A stretch of 64,000 nt of DNA from Mallotus nudiflorus (GCA_947683625.1 CANTUR010000009.1:7019501-7083500), one strand, 5' to 3'; positions 1 through 11,280 are shown, counted from the stretch's first letter. Numbers and translations are program-made. Notes: generated by a model from the letters alone, not told the origin.

Positions 1-1120
1 TCAAATATGCTTTTCTTGACTCTAATCTTCAATATCCTTTTATTATTAATTCATCTTTGCCTAATGATTATGTTGATGCTTTGTGTGATAAGTTGAATAG
101 TCATAAAAATGCTATTGGTTATTCTATTAATGATTTGAAAGGAATTAGTCCCAAAATATGTATGCATAGAATTTTATTAGAAGATAATGCCAAACCTTCC
201 ATTGAAGGCCAAAGGCAATTGAATCCCACTCTTAAAGAAGTGGTAAGAAAAGAGGTGACTAAGTTGCTTGACAATGGAATCATTTATTCCATTAGTGATA
301 GTAATTGGGTAAGCCTCGTTCAAGTTATTGCAAAGAAGGGAGGTTTAACTGTCGTTAGGAATGAGTCTAATGATTTGATACCTACTCGAACTGTCACTAG
401 ATGGTGTATGTGCATTGATTATCATAAATTGATTAAAGCAACTAGGAGGGATCATGGATCATTTCCTATTGCCTTTTATTGACCAAGTTCTAGAGAGGCT
501 AGCTAATTTCTCTTATTTTTGTTACCTAGATGGATGTAGTGGATTTTATCAAATCCTTATTCACCCTAACTACTTTTACATGTCCATATGGTACTTTCAC
601 TTTTAGGCGTATGCCTTTTGCTTTATATAATGCACCTGTAACTTTTCAACGATGTGTGTATTCAATATTTAGTGATTTGCTTGCTGATTGTGTAGAAGTT
701 TTTATGGATGACTTTAGTGTCTATAGTACTAACTTTTCACATTTTTTAGACAATCTTTCTAAGGTTATTGACAGGTGTATTGAGCATGGTTTGGTCTTGA
801 GTTGGGAGAAATGTCATTTCATGGCAAAAGAAGGAATCATTCTTGGTCACTCAATTTCTGAGATAGGCATTCAAGTTGATAGAGCAAAGACAGAAGTAAT
901 CGATAAATTACCACCTCCTATATGTGTTAAGTACATAAGAAGCTTCCTTGGACATACAGGGTTTTACAGGAGATTTATCAAGGATTTTTTAAAGGTCGCA
1001 TAGCCATTGTGTAAGTTACTTGCTAAGGATGTAGTGTTTGAGTTCAACAATGCGTGTCTTGATGCATTTAACACCTTGAAAAGTGCTATTGTATCTGTAC
1101 CTATTTTACAACCACATAAT
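1..1120 (+). pseudogene. Reverse transcriptase, Athila type (copy A), frameshifted
   Basis: Reverse transcriptase copies element RNA into DNA. Seen here: the GIIYSISDSNWVS and KKGG blocks, MCIDYHKL, TFTCPYGTFTFRRMPFALYNAP, and the polymerase centre FMDDF near 700-717, then WEKCHF and the FLGHTGFYRRFIKDF segment that closes the domain. Compared with copy B, a 7-bp tandem duplication (ggatcat) near 446-462 shifts the frame, and about 14 bp are missing near 565-575. In-frame stops at 481 and 1001 also break it. The two catalytic Asp of MDD are kept, but the protein cannot be made whole. Its start lies upstream of the window. Confidence 0.9.
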
Positions 1121-1129
1121 TAGGAGGAG

Positions 1130-1546
1130 TCATTTAAAATGATGTGTGATGCTAGCAATTTTGCTATGGGAGCTGTGTTGGGTCAAAGGAAGGAAGGCAA
1201 GCCTTATGTGATATATTATGCAACTATAGAAAAGGAGTTGCTAGATATTGTTTATGCATTTGAAAAGATCATATCATATCTTATGGGTCAAAAAGTGATT
1301 GTTTATTCTTATCATACTGCTTTTAAATATCTTTTGAGCAAGAAGGACGTAAAACCTAGAATTTTAAGATGGATTTTGATGTTGCAAGAATTTGACTGGG
1401 AAGTCCGAGATAAAAAAGGGAGTGAAAAACAAGTAGTGAACCATCTATCAAGGCTAGACCAAGATGGATTAAGAGAACTTGATGATGGTTTCCCAATCAG
1501 TGAGTCATTTCATGGTGAACATCTTTTGAATATTACATCGAAATAA
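1130..1546 (+). pseudogene. RNase H domain, Athila type (copy A), with internal deletion
   Basis: RNase H removes the RNA strand during reverse transcription. The frame from 1139 shows CDASNFAMGAVLGQ (first catalytic Asp), the TIEKELL block with the expected Glu, YLLSKKD and the terminal NHLSRL (normally ADHLSRL, so the last conserved Asp region has become Asn). Relative to copy B about 39 bp are missing between YYA and TIEKEL, removing the block that usually reads SKLLDEAQ. A stop follows at 1544. A stop (tag) at 1122-1124, just upstream, separates it from RT. It is clearly the continuation of the same polyprotein. Confidence 0.87.
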
Positions 1547-1609
1547 CTTCCATGGTTCGCCAACATCACCAATTATCTGGTAAGCGGAGTTCAACCTTAT
1601 GGTAAGGTT

Positions 1610-2810
1610 TATAAAAAAAAGAAAAAGTTTTTGTATGATAGCAAATTTTACTATTGGGAGGAGCCTTTACTATACAAAAGGTGTGCGGATGGATTAATTA
1701 GAAGGTGCATACCTTAAGATGAAGTCTAAGAAGTTTTGAAGCATTGTCATTCCTTGGTAGTTGGAGGACACTTTGGAGAATCAAAGATAGCATCTAAGGT
1801 ACTACAATCTAGTTTTTGGTGGCCTACTTTATTTAATGATGCTAGAGAATTTGTGCTTATATGTGATAGATGTTAAAGGATGGGCAACATATTTAGGAAG
1901 CATGAAATGCCTTTGATAGGAATTCTTAAAGTTGAAATTTTTTATGTGTGGGGAATAGACTTTATGGGTCATTTTTCCTAGCTCTTTAGGCTATAAGTAT
2001 ATTTTGGTTATGGTTGATTATGTTTCAAAATGGGTTTAGGCAATGCCAGCCTTGACCAATGATGCTAGAATTGTCAAGAAAATGCTTAAGAAGGTCATTT
2101 TCCCTAGATTTGGTATCCCTAAGGCATTGATAAGTAATGGAGGTTCCCATTTTTGCAATCATCTAATAGAAGCTCTATTGAAGAAATATGGAGTGACACA
2201 TAAGATTGCCACTCCATATCACCCATAAACAAGTGGGCAAGTTGAGGTAAGTAAGCAAGAGATTAAATGGATTCTTGAGAAAACAGTTTCTTCTTCAAGG
2301 AAAGATTGGGCAATGAAGCTTGATGATGCATTATGGGCATATAGGACAACATTTAAAACTCCAATAGGCCTTACTCCTTATCAGCTTATATATGGGAAGT
2401 CATGTCACCTACTCGTTGAGCTTGAGCATAAGGCATATTGGTCAACTAGAGCTTTGAACTTTGATATGATGAAGGCAGGAAAGAAGAGGTTGCTTCAACT
2501 CAATGAATTGGATGAATTAAGGATGAATGCATATGAAAATGCAAAGTTGTATAAGGATAGGACTAAATTATGGCATGATAAGCATTTAGTGAAGAAAGAC
2601 TTTCATGAAGGAGAGGCTATTTTGCTTTACAATTCAAGATTAAGGTTGTTTCCAGGCAAGTTAAAGTCTAGATGGTCGGGTCCATTTAAAGTTGTCAAAG
2701 TTCATCCTTATGGTGCCATCGAGATATCGAATGATAAGGGTGAAACTTTTAAAGTAAATGGACACCGCCTCAAACCCTACTTGATCGGTGAGGCAACTAC
2801 TTCAGGTTAA
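1610..2810 (+). pseudogene. Integrase, Athila type (copy A), active site mutated
   Basis: Integrase joins the DNA copy to the host chromosome. Visible in order: zinc-binding His/Cys region (HCHSLVVGGHFG to CDRC, about 1740-1875), the first catalytic Asp in GIDFMG (about 1945-1965), ISNGGSHF where the second catalytic Asp is replaced by Asn at codon 2136-2138, a stop after ATPYHP at 2226, the catalytic Glu region after GQVE, and a long C-terminal part ending near 2810 with GHRLKPYL. One extra base near 1970 shifts the frame relative to copy B. The C-terminal 165 codons (2313-2810) are open. Confidence 0.9.
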
Positions 2811-3958
2811 CCTATATACCTTTCTAAGACTTAAAGGAATTAAGGTACACTCACTAACACGTTATGATTTCTATTCTATGTTTATATTTCATTTTCTTTT
2901 TTTTTTAGCAATTTCACTTCACATTTCATCACTCATAAACTTGTTTTCAAAATTTTTATTTTACACATTTTTCTTGTTTCTTTTCTTAGTTCAATTTTTC
3001 TTATTCATATGCATTTCATTATTAGAATTTCATTATTTTTCTTTTAGTATACATTTAGTTTTTGATTAGTATATTTTTGGTTTTTGATACAATTTTTATG
3101 CATTCCTTTTATACATATTATTTAGAATATGACTTAGAAATATTTTTGCATTTTTTTCATACTATCACTACTCATTACACTATAACGAGTTGTTATAGAG
3201 ACACATCGTGCCAAGTCGTTACATTTGGAATGACCCGACACAAATTACATGAGAGCATCATGACTCGTTCTAATGGATTGAGTCGTTACAGTAACTCATC
3301 GTGTTGATTCATTACACATGGAACGACTTGACACAACCCAAATCAAAATGTCACGACTCGTTCCAATGGATCAAGTCATTACAAAAAGCAAGCGTCATGA
3401 CTTGTCCCACCCATGCCGAGTCGTACCACCTGCAACTAACTTCCAATTTTCAATTTTACACACACATACACTTTTATCATATTTGGATTTGTGTCTTAAA
3501 CATCTTTTTATTAGTTTTTATTTGATTTTTAATTCAAAATTTAATGAAAAGGTGTTTCATTTTTCAAGAGGTGTCATATATTTTCACTTCCCCATACACC
3601 TTTTCACCTTCAAACACATCTTTTAAACCCTTTCTCACATACCTTTTCATATATCTTACACCCCTACATCTTACACACCTTCTACACCTATATATACCCC
3701 CTTTTTACCACCTTCACCACTCATAAAACCCACCCTTAAGAGTCTATACGAATTTTGATAAGACTCTTACTCTTTCATCTTCCTCATTCTCTCTTCTCCC
3801 TATAAGAACTCTTTCCATTTTCTTTTTATAGATACCCTAACCAAAATCTCTACTCCTTTCCTTTCCATTTTCTCTATTTTCTTTACTTTATTTTCATTTT
3901 TATCATCTTCATATTTCTGAATTTCTATTACTACTTCTATTTAAGCAAGTTTAGCAAT
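2811..3958 (+). other. Non-coding spacer between pol and the env-position ORF (copy A)
   Basis: No gene is visible. The first third is T-rich, the last 400 bases pyrimidine-rich and low in G, like a leader. Between about 3180 and 3430 the motif CGAGTCGTTACA and its complement-like partner ACGACTCGACAC recur in alternating orientation. The counterpart in copy B is 29596-30730, where motif and layout are kept. Short ORFs here carry no recognisable domain. Confidence 0.75.
3180..3430. repeat. Cluster of alternating GAGTCGTT / AACGACTC motifs
   Basis: Several copies of GAGTCGTTACA and of the inverse ACGACTCGACACAA alternate at spacings of roughly 20-50 bases, giving imperfect inverted repeats. 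The same motifs occur at about 29960-30210 in copy B and at about 33330-33410 inside the copy B LTR. Function is unknown. Confidence 0.65.
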
Positions 3959-4171
3959 ATGGGTAAGACTAGAGGCTCAACATCCAAGAGACCTCATGTT
4001 GAAGAATCTCCACAAGAGGAAGAGGAGAATCTAAGCAAGACCTACAAGGCCAAGTTCCTCATCCCATCACATGAGGAAGGGACTAAGTTTACCAGCATCA
4101 AATTCAGAGAAATATTGGCTTATAAGTATATGCCTAACTCTCTCTTGACTCGAATAGATATGTTTGATGAG
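3959..4171 (+). pseudogene. Start of env-position ORF of Athila element (copy A), truncated
   Basis: The ATG at 3959 starts a frame reading MGKTRGSTSKRPHVEESPQ, followed by an acidic stretch and FREILAYKYMP. About 70 codons match the start of the longer copy at 30731. After 4171 the homology stops. The family is the plant transposon protein found after pol in Athila-group elements; its role is not established. An env-like role has been suggested in the literature only from its position. No signal peptide or transmembrane segment is visible in this fragment. Confidence 0.8.
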
Positions 4172-4747
4172 CTTGTTTGTGTGTGAGTCTCTTAAAGAAA
4201 GAAAAAATCCTCTCCCAAAATCCTCTCCTTTCACGCAGGCATGTAGACCCTGCTTTGAAATGCAAAGTCTGCGCATACTGACTTCCTTGAAAGGAGGAAC
4301 AGACTTATCTAATCAAAATGCCCTGATAAGATTTGATTTTTGAAACTTATTTACATGCTTTGAATGTGTTAAAATTTTCATCAAATAATAATAATAATTA
4401 AATTAAATTTTCAACTAATCAAAACACTGAAAAAATTAATAAAAAATAAGAAAAAATACATGAAAAAATAAAAAAAAGGACTTATTGCCCATCGACACTG
4501 TGTAATGCTGACTGGCATTGTATAATGCCGATCGACATTTTAAATGCCGATCTTAAAATTTTTTTAACTTTTAATTACTAAAAGACCCCTAAAAAATTGA
4601 CTTATTTTCAATCAAATCCTAAAAATGTTGCAATTTAGTCCTTAAAGTCCAGAAAATCAACAACCAAGTTCAATTTTTGAATGAATTTCATCATAGGGGC
4701 TTACATCATAATTCTGCACAATTGCATCCGAAAATTGGGTGCTTACA
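4172..4747 (-). mobile_element. LTR fragment of the TGTAAGCACCC family, reverse strand
   Basis: On the reverse strand, 4747 reads TGTAAGCACCCAATTTT, a typical LTR start, and continues with text resembling 43784 onward (a following AAGCCCCTATGATGAAA, later an ATCGGCATT motif). The fragment runs to about 4172, where it meets truncated Athila copy A. No target duplication or polypurine tract was found at either end, so it may be a truncated LTR rather than a clean solo insertion. The lower boundary is approximate. Confidence 0.6.
4486..4553 (-). repeat. Three short hairpin units in the TGTAAGCACCC LTR
   Basis: Read on the reverse strand there are three consecutive short inverted repeats: GATCGGCATT pairing with AATGTCGATC, CGGCATT with AATGCCA, and CAGCATT with AGTGTCG, with loops of about 3-4 bases. 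Stem sequences differ between units while pairing is largely kept. Related units (GGCATT/AATGC and AGTATT/AATGCT) are seen at about 43952-44010. Confidence 0.55.
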
Positions 4748-5109
4748 ATATTTCTATCTATAAAGGCCTAAGTATGTACTTTTGGAGCCCGTTTGGTTAA
4801 TAAAGATTGGGCTAATCTTTTACACCTAGAAGTACTATTTCTATATTTTATTGCTTTGAGAGACTTAGCATGCTTATCGGTTCTTGATATCCCTTATTGA
4901 TATTAAGGCCAAGCCCAAAAATTCTAGGAAAAGAGACTCACCATTGAATACATATGTGGGAGGAATAAGGTTGGAAGGATGTATGTACACGTAACTTGAT
5001 TTGTTACTTGCTACTTGTTACATAGCACGTACGTCATGCATACATGTATACATAAACCTTATGCATCAAACTAATACTTTGTTTTTTAGCCATTATAGAT
5101 TCATTTAGG
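4748..5109. other. Unassigned junction DNA
   Basis: No gene or repeat was recognised. It lies between the reverse LTR fragment and the Tat-like gag region, so it could hold a leader or decayed 5' end of that element. No primer-binding site was seen. Confidence 0.5.
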
Positions 5110-5275
5110 TTTTCCTATGTTTAGAGTTGAAAGGGTGGTAGACTGTGGGAACCAATTCGAGTACACAATCTATTACGAAAGAGATCTTTAGTAGACTAGA
5201 AAGGAGTCCTATCGATCCATTATACCTAGAAGCTATGAAATCAAAACAAGCCAAAAAAATGGAACAACAAGAGGG

Positions 5276-6330
5276 AGGAAACTAGACCTTAGAGGATGTT
5301 AAAGGAGCTCTGATGGATGACATGAGAGTAATGATGCAAGATGAGTTAAGATAGGCCTTGGTTGGACTGATGCTACCACCTACTACTACTACACCTCCCG
5401 TTGTGGTTAATCCACCTATTATGGACATACCACATGCTAATAATGACAATGCTGCTAAGAACATACCTACTGGGGAAATGAAATTAGAGGATGTTGAGAG
5501 TTATATGGTTGAAAAAGAAAAAAGGGAATCACTAGAGCAAGTTCAAGAGCTGCAATCCAAGTAGATGAAAGCACTAGCTTAGAAGATGCCCAAAGTGGAA
5601 GAGTTGATAAGAGGACAGCGCATCGGATACTCATTTGACTTTGATGATGTAATGCGATTTAAGGAAGATAAGCTACCTAATAAGTTTAAGATGCCACAGC
5701 TATAAAAGTTTGCTGGTATTAGGGACCCAAGGATTCGCCTTAGTCAATACACAACTACTATGAGTACCACTAAGGCTCCTTTGTCTGTGGTTACTATGTT
5801 ATTTGTATTATCCTTGGAGGATATGGCTATGAATTGGTATTATGGGTTAGAGAAGTCTATCTATACATAATGGAAAGAGTTATTCACTACTTTTCTAACG
5901 CAATATGACTATTATACTAGGCTCGAAGTGTCTATCAGGGATCTAAAGTTGACTAAACAAAAGCCTAATGAATCTTTCTCTAATTTTCTAACTAGATTCA
6001 TGAATAAGGTAGGGTTGATAAAAATAAGCTACCTGAAAAAGATTAAGTTAGGATGATAGTCTGAAATGTTTTTCCCAACTTAGTTAAAAGGTTGCAGATG
6101 ATGAATCCTAAGACATTTATAGACCTTTATAATCATGGGATACAAGCTGAGGATATCCAAAATGAGAAAAAGAAGATTGTTGGAACCATTGGAGCAAGAA
6201 ACTAGCCAACTAGGGGCACATAATAAGAAAATACTAGTCAAGTTATAAGAGTTCAAGCTAGTCAACAACCTAGGAGGTTCTCAAACTTTAACCAACCTTT
6301 GTCAAAATTTCTAGAGCGCCTAATGCAAAA
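5276..6330 (+). pseudogene. Gag-like region, Tat-type gypsy, with stops
   Basis: Gag forms the particle that packages element RNA. The clearest stretch (about 5610-6035) reads KFKMPQL, DPRIRLSQY, WYYGLE, TTFLTQYDYYTRLEVS and TKQKPNESFSNFLTR, the typical order of plant gypsy gag core motifs. A proline/valine-rich linker and a Glu/Lys-rich coiled-coil-like part precede it (5358-5564). Stops interrupt at about 5562, 5702 and 5867, and the frame decays after 6040. No start codon can be chosen with confidence and no zinc knuckle was found. Confidence 0.75.
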
Positions 6331-6659
6331 GGGCTTACTTTAACCTTTACCCAATTAAAACCCACCAAACCTAAACACCCTAGGATATAGCCCAAACAAA
6401 CACTGCAAATTCCACTAAAACCTTAAAAACTCCACAGATAACTTCATCTTCCTCAAACATGAAATTTAAAACCTTATAGCCTCTAGAAAAATCATAGACC
6501 CTAAAAACCCAAGCACCAGAAATAATCCTTTCCCAAATTACCAAAATGTACCACCCCCAACCACTATGATGATTAATCAAGAGTAAGTAAGGAAGAAGTA
6601 CTAAACTCCTTTGAGGACCTAGACTTTAAAACCAATGAGAAATCTCTAATTCCCCTAAA

Positions 6660-7030
6660 GATTTGGAAAAGGACAGCCTTCAGGAAAGTTTGACTATAAG
6701 GTGTTTTACATTAAACCACCTTCTTTTGATATACCTTTCGAGTCAATTGTGCCTACAAGATGGGGTGATGAGTTTGATGATGAGAAGATGCTAGACAAAG
6801 AAGAAACATGCATAGTTGGGAAGAAAGCAAGCCACTGAATGAGAATTTTGTTAAAGAAAGACATGGGAGGTCTTACCTCAGTGCAGAAGAACCCATGACT
6901 AATGTGGATGGTCCTAAGAATAAGGTCTTCAAGGAACAAATTATTAAGAACCTGGTGTAAGACAATAAGGATGAGGAAAAGCAAGAATAGCCATTATGCC
7001 AACCACTTGAAGGACAGCCACCATGAAACC
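6660..7030 (+). pseudogene. Distal gag/pro-like remnant of Tat-type element
   Basis: A frame with few stops reads GKFDYKVFYIKPPSFDIPFES, WGDEFDDEKM, then shifts to SYLSAEEPM and DNKDEEKQE. The low-complexity acidic composition and position after gag suggest the region between gag and protease of the same element, but no protease motif (D-S/T-G) is visible. It is too decayed to assign a function. Confidence 0.45.
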
Positions 7031-9317
7031 TAGCATCCCTAACTTTTAGAATATAAAATAAATATTATTATTATCTTCTTTGAATAATGTTTTAGTTTCT
7101 TTAAAACTTTTATTTTATTAATTGATGATATGAATTTTGATAATGCTTACTTGTGTAATATGCATTATGATGGTACTGCGCATTATGAAATTGATTGTCC
7201 CTGCATGTTTGATGTAAAAATTCAATTCAATTAGATTCATTCAGCATGGGCACAAATGCAAATTTAAAGAATAGTCTATATCATATGACAAAACTTCTAA
7301 AAAGAGCAAAATTTAAGGAAAAATAAAAAAATGATAAAAAATCAAAAGAATAAATAGAGAAAAAAAGGAAAAAAATAGCAAAGTAAAAATTAGAGAGAGA
7401 AATTCAAGACTAACTAATAAAAAGAGTGATATCATGTGTTGTAATGAACGTTCTCATTTTTGCCCTGACGAATGAATAAAGTTGAATTTGAAATTTTTAC
7501 TCAATTGTCATATATTTGTCTTTATCATATTGCATAGGTATTTGAATGAGAATATAATACATAATGGAAGCTAAATCAGAGCTCTGAGATCACTATTTTA
7601 GTTATGTTTTCTTATTTTGCCACCCTTTTATCATTTTGTTTGTAAATCAAGTATTCCCTTATGCCTTAGGAAATTAGGTGGATCAGTAACTTGTATTGTA
7701 ACCTATACTTTGTAAATATCATCAACCATTGAATCCGCATCAAGCCTCATAGTGCAATTTCAATTGATTTCATTATCAAGAACTCACTTCAATCAGTTCA
7801 CCCGCTCTTGTATATCTTATGTACATGAGACTGCAACTAACTGGGTTGGTAAGTCAAAGGATTAACAACAGTAGTAAATAAGCTAAGTTTCTTATAGACA
7901 TGGAAAAGATTGATAGAATAGCATTAATAAATTTACAGTGACACTGGGGGAAAAATGTAACTTTAGGGGCATGTTGGGACAGAACAGTCAATTAAAATTC
8001 AAAGAGCAAAGATGGAACACTGAAGTATGAGAGTCAGTAAAAGAATACTAAGGGCAAAAAGAAGTAAATTACAACCAACAACGAATAGCTCATCAATACA
8101 GTATAGCCTAGTTATTTTTTGGACAAGATGTATTAGAGACTCTAACATAAGAAGTACCAACCTTAAAGCATTCAATGCTCAAACCAATAGGCTGTTCATG
8201 AGGCATGCCATTCTCATACTCCAAGCTGTGAACATAGCTCTGCTCAAAACACAAAACCTATTTCGATCATGCATATCATATATAGCATGCAAACACTTGC
8301 ATACATTCTTTTGTGAAACACTTATTTTTTATAATAAAAGTCTTTGAGCCTAGACAAGATTGTGCAAATACTTAGCTACTAACATTTAGAATTAGTGTTG
8401 TGAAAGTGCAAGAAAATAGTTTGAGTATTCATATATGAAGTGTTAGATCCCTAGAGAGTTTCCCTCAACTCCAAACCAGTTAGAGTAGAACTTCACAACA
8501 TTTAGACTAGCGTAGGGTGTGGAATATGATGATAAAAAGATCCAGCATACATGCACTCGGCCTTTAAAGGGAAGAGTTCACTCAAAACTTAAGATGAATG
8601 AACTCTAAAAACTTCTCTGATTATGAATTAAAATTCTCTAACTCCTAAATTTTTTCTTCTGTAGGAAATATTGAGAAGAGGAATGAAGCCCTTTACCATA
8701 ACATCAATGGAATAAAGCCATAACTTCAATGATGGAGAATCATGAACTCTATTATCAAAGACATTATCATTAAAAGGGAAGAATGCAAAAGAATAACATT
8801 GCATTTTGATAAATTTTCTTTAGTTGCAAATAGACCTGGCTAACTTATGATATTTTGTGCAGGAAAAATAAAAGAGAATAAAGAAGGGAAAAGGAAACAA
8901 TACATCAATAGAAATGGGCAAGATGATAAATGCTAATTGTTCATTAGAGTGTCCATATGCGACAAACAACATGACAAATACCGAATGGGAGTAGTATAAT
9001 TCTATCCTCTTTGATCCTGCAATAAAATAAATACTTAATAAAAAATTCCCAAATTGAAAGGAAATTCATCCGTTTCATGAGATCATGTGCAAAAACTTAT
9101 TTCATGACCTTTGATCTTAGTGGCTTTCTTTTATTAGCCTCATAGAATTCAGATGTTTAGTTAATAGTTTTGTGTTGAGAGCTTCTAAACTTTAATCAAT
9201 CTAATGCTTGCTTTACACCCAAATGAGGGGAAGAATATGCAAAGATAAAATTTGTGGACTTGCAATATATTTTGGAGTATCTATTTAGTATTTTGAATGA
9301 TAAATGTGCATATAATC
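7031..9317. other. Non-coding region of Tat-like element, no gene
   Basis: AT-rich sequence with no recognisable domain in any frame. The longest open stretch (8027-8347) encodes a composition-random peptide. It lies where pol and the 3' non-coding region of the element would be, so it is probably decayed element DNA. A G-run purine stretch at about 7944-7954 resembles polypurine-tract DNA but no LTR start follows. Confidence 0.5.
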
Positions 9318-9655
9318 TACTCAAATGCTCATGAATGAGTATGAGTACAAAATCCCTTAACGGTATCCACGCTAAGTAATCCGAGAAAGGCAAAGGAATA
9401 CTAAAAGGAGAATCAAAATAAGAGCAAGCATAAAATACTCCAATGCTCAAAAATGAGTGAGAGTATCAATGTGAACCTCTGGTGGTATCCATGTTGAGTA
9501 ATACAAAAAAAGTAGGGGAATACTAAAAGAGGACCATACCAAAGTTGCTCTATTTACTCCAATGCTTTGTAAAAGTGTGAGTATCCAAAGCACCTTTCCA
9601 ATGGTATCCACACTGAGTAATATCAAAAAGGTGGAGGAATACTCATATAAGAAAT
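9318..9655 (+). repeat. Tandem repeat, three units of about 118-119 bp
   Basis: Units begin at 9318, 9436 and 9555 with TACTC(A/C)AATGCT, each followed by GAGTAT, then GGTATCCA, GAGTAA and GGAATACT in the same order. Units are clearly diverged. They sit in the 3' non-coding region of the Tat-like element. Confidence 0.75.
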
Positions 9656-10080
9656 AAAAGCATAAAAAATAACTTGAAGACTATTTTGATACTTAGAACT
9701 CGATCCATTTATGCTCAAGTAACATAAGTTTTGTTTAGCAGATTCTCCTTGAATTTAGGTGTGAAAGTTAACTCTTCACTTGGTAAAAATATGCTCTTAA
9801 TAAAAGATGGTTAATGATACTTTTTACCTTTGCGAATGATAAGTAAATGATAGTCATGAAGATCAAAAGCAGTGAGATTCATTGAGTGCATGCTATCTCA
9901 TGATAAAGTGATGAATTTTCTCATAAATTAAAAAAAACCTTTATAACAATTATCATGCTGAAACTAACTCTAATAAGTCTCTAGGAAAAGCAAGCCTAGA
10001 AGAAGATAAACCTAACATGTCAACACTAGTGCAATCAAGTCAATCAAAATTAGCTACAACAAAGGTAGTTGATTAGAGTA
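9656..10080. other. Non-coding, no feature seen
   Basis: AT-rich spacer between two tandem-repeat blocks of the Tat-like 3' region. No coding or repeat structure recognised. Confidence 0.5.
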
Positions 10081-10160
10081 AATTAGCAAAATTCAAGGAA
10101 AATTAGCAGAAAATTCAAGGATAATTAACATAAAATTCAAGGATAATTAGTATAAATTTG
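10081..10160 (+). repeat. Short tandem repeat, about 20-22 bp x 4
   Basis: AATTAGCA...ATTCAAGGA is repeated from 10081, 10101, 10123 and 10145 with minor changes. Confidence 0.65.
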
Positions 10161-10283
10161 AATCAATCAGGACAGTTGATTAACACAAGTTTGCAAACAG
10201 TGTACTACATCTCAGTTATATGCTAGTCTACATGAAGTTTCAATATAACGTTTGCATTTTGCATACACTGCACTTCATCTCAA

Positions 10284-10402
10284 TTATATGCTATATAGTA
10301 GCTATAACATAAATTTTAAATTCACCTTGTTATATGCTACATAGTAGCTATAACATAGCTTTTAGATCCATTTTGGTAAACACTACATAGTAGTTATAAC
10401 AC
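10284..10402 (+). repeat. Tandem repeat, about 46 bp x 3
   Basis: The block TATATGCTACATAGTAGC followed by TATAACA recurs at about 10284, 10330 and 10379. The core CTACATAGTAG is itself close to an inverted repeat (CTA..TAG). Confidence 0.6.
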
Positions 10403-10460
10403 ATTATCAAATTATGATCACTAGACATCCCATAGGGAATATAGTGAAAATCACGATCAA

Positions 10461-11280
10461 CATCATATGACCGAGTGTGATGTATTCTTTCAAATCAGAC
10501 TATACAACCAAGTGTAGTCAACATTGCACAATCAAGTATAATGTATCCTCTCAATCAATGTATCCTCTTAGTTAGACTATACATTCGAGTGTAGTTGACA
10601 TTGCACGACTGAGTGTAATGCATTTTTAATATAGACTATACGACTGAGTGTAGTCAACATCATATGATCGAGTGTGATGTTTCTTTTCAATCAAGATTAT
10701 ACGATTGAGTATAATCAGCATTATATGACCGAGTGTGATATTTTTAATACAGACTATACAACCAAGTGTAGTTAGCATTATACGACTGAGTGCAATGTAT
10801 TTTCAATCAAGGTTATACAATCAAGTATGATTGGCATCATATGACTGAGTGTGATGTTTTCAATACAGGCTATAAGACTGAGTGTAGTCAGCATTGTTCG
10901 ATCGAGTACAATGTATTTTCAAAATAGATTATACGACCGAGTATAATCAGCATCATACGACCGAGTCTGATGTTTCTTTTCAAATCAAACTATATGTCCA
11001 AGTGTAGTTGGCGTTGTACGACCGAGTATAATGTATTTTCAATCAAGATTATATCATCAAGTATAATCAGCATCATATGACCAAGCATGATGTAATTTTT
11101 CAATTTAGACTATACGTCCGAGTATAGTCAACATTGTATGATCAAGTGCAATATGTCTCTTTCACTTAAGATTATGCGATCGAGTATAATCAACATCCTA
11201 CGATTGACTATAATTAACATCATACGATCGAGTATGATATGTCATTTTAAATCAACGTTGTACATCTGAGTATAGCAAGT
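10461..11280 (+). repeat. Array of about two dozen short hairpins in a 58-60 bp tandem repeat
   Basis: The repeat unit is about 58-60 bp and contains two inverted repeats of 22 bp, each with 8-base arms around a 6-base loop, usually GACCGA, GACTGA or GATCGA. Perfect examples: 10695-10716 (GATTATAC/GTATAATC), 10927-10948 (same arms) and 11108-11129 (GACTATAC/GTATAGTC). Other units use CATCATAT/GTGTGATG, CATTGCAC/GTGTAATG or GACTATAC/GTGTAGTC, so both arms change together, with remaining mismatches mostly G-T type. Units alternate between types, giving a hint of a 118-bp double unit. It lies just before the polypurine tract of the Tat-like element. Confidence 0.8.

Larger units (their letters stand above)
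1..4171 (+). mobile_element. Athila-type Ty3/gypsy element, copy A (5' cut by window edge, 3' truncated)
   Basis: The window opens inside this element, just upstream of reverse transcriptase. Order is RT, RNase H, integrase, a spacer of about 1.1 kb, then the start of an extra ORF in the env position. That order, and matches of the last ORF to the plant 'putative transposon protein' type, are known for the Athila group. The same sequence recurs at about 26747-30945 (copy B), so the family call is supported internally. Homology to copy B stops near 4171, inside the extra ORF, where unrelated LTR sequence begins. No LTR of this copy is visible. Confidence 0.9.

Noticed and set aside
4172..4747. 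Clean solo insertion of the TGTAAGCACCC LTR into the Athila A env-position ORF
   Set aside because: The ORF does not resume after 4747 and no matching 5-bp flanks were found.
8027..8347. 106-residue ORF
   Set aside because: No recognisable motif, composition as expected for AT-rich non-coding DNA, no support from neighbours.
10461..11280. CRISPR-like array of short repeats
   Set aside because: Repeats are degenerate and paired as hairpins, spacers are themselves repeats, there are no cas genes and the window is plant nuclear DNA.
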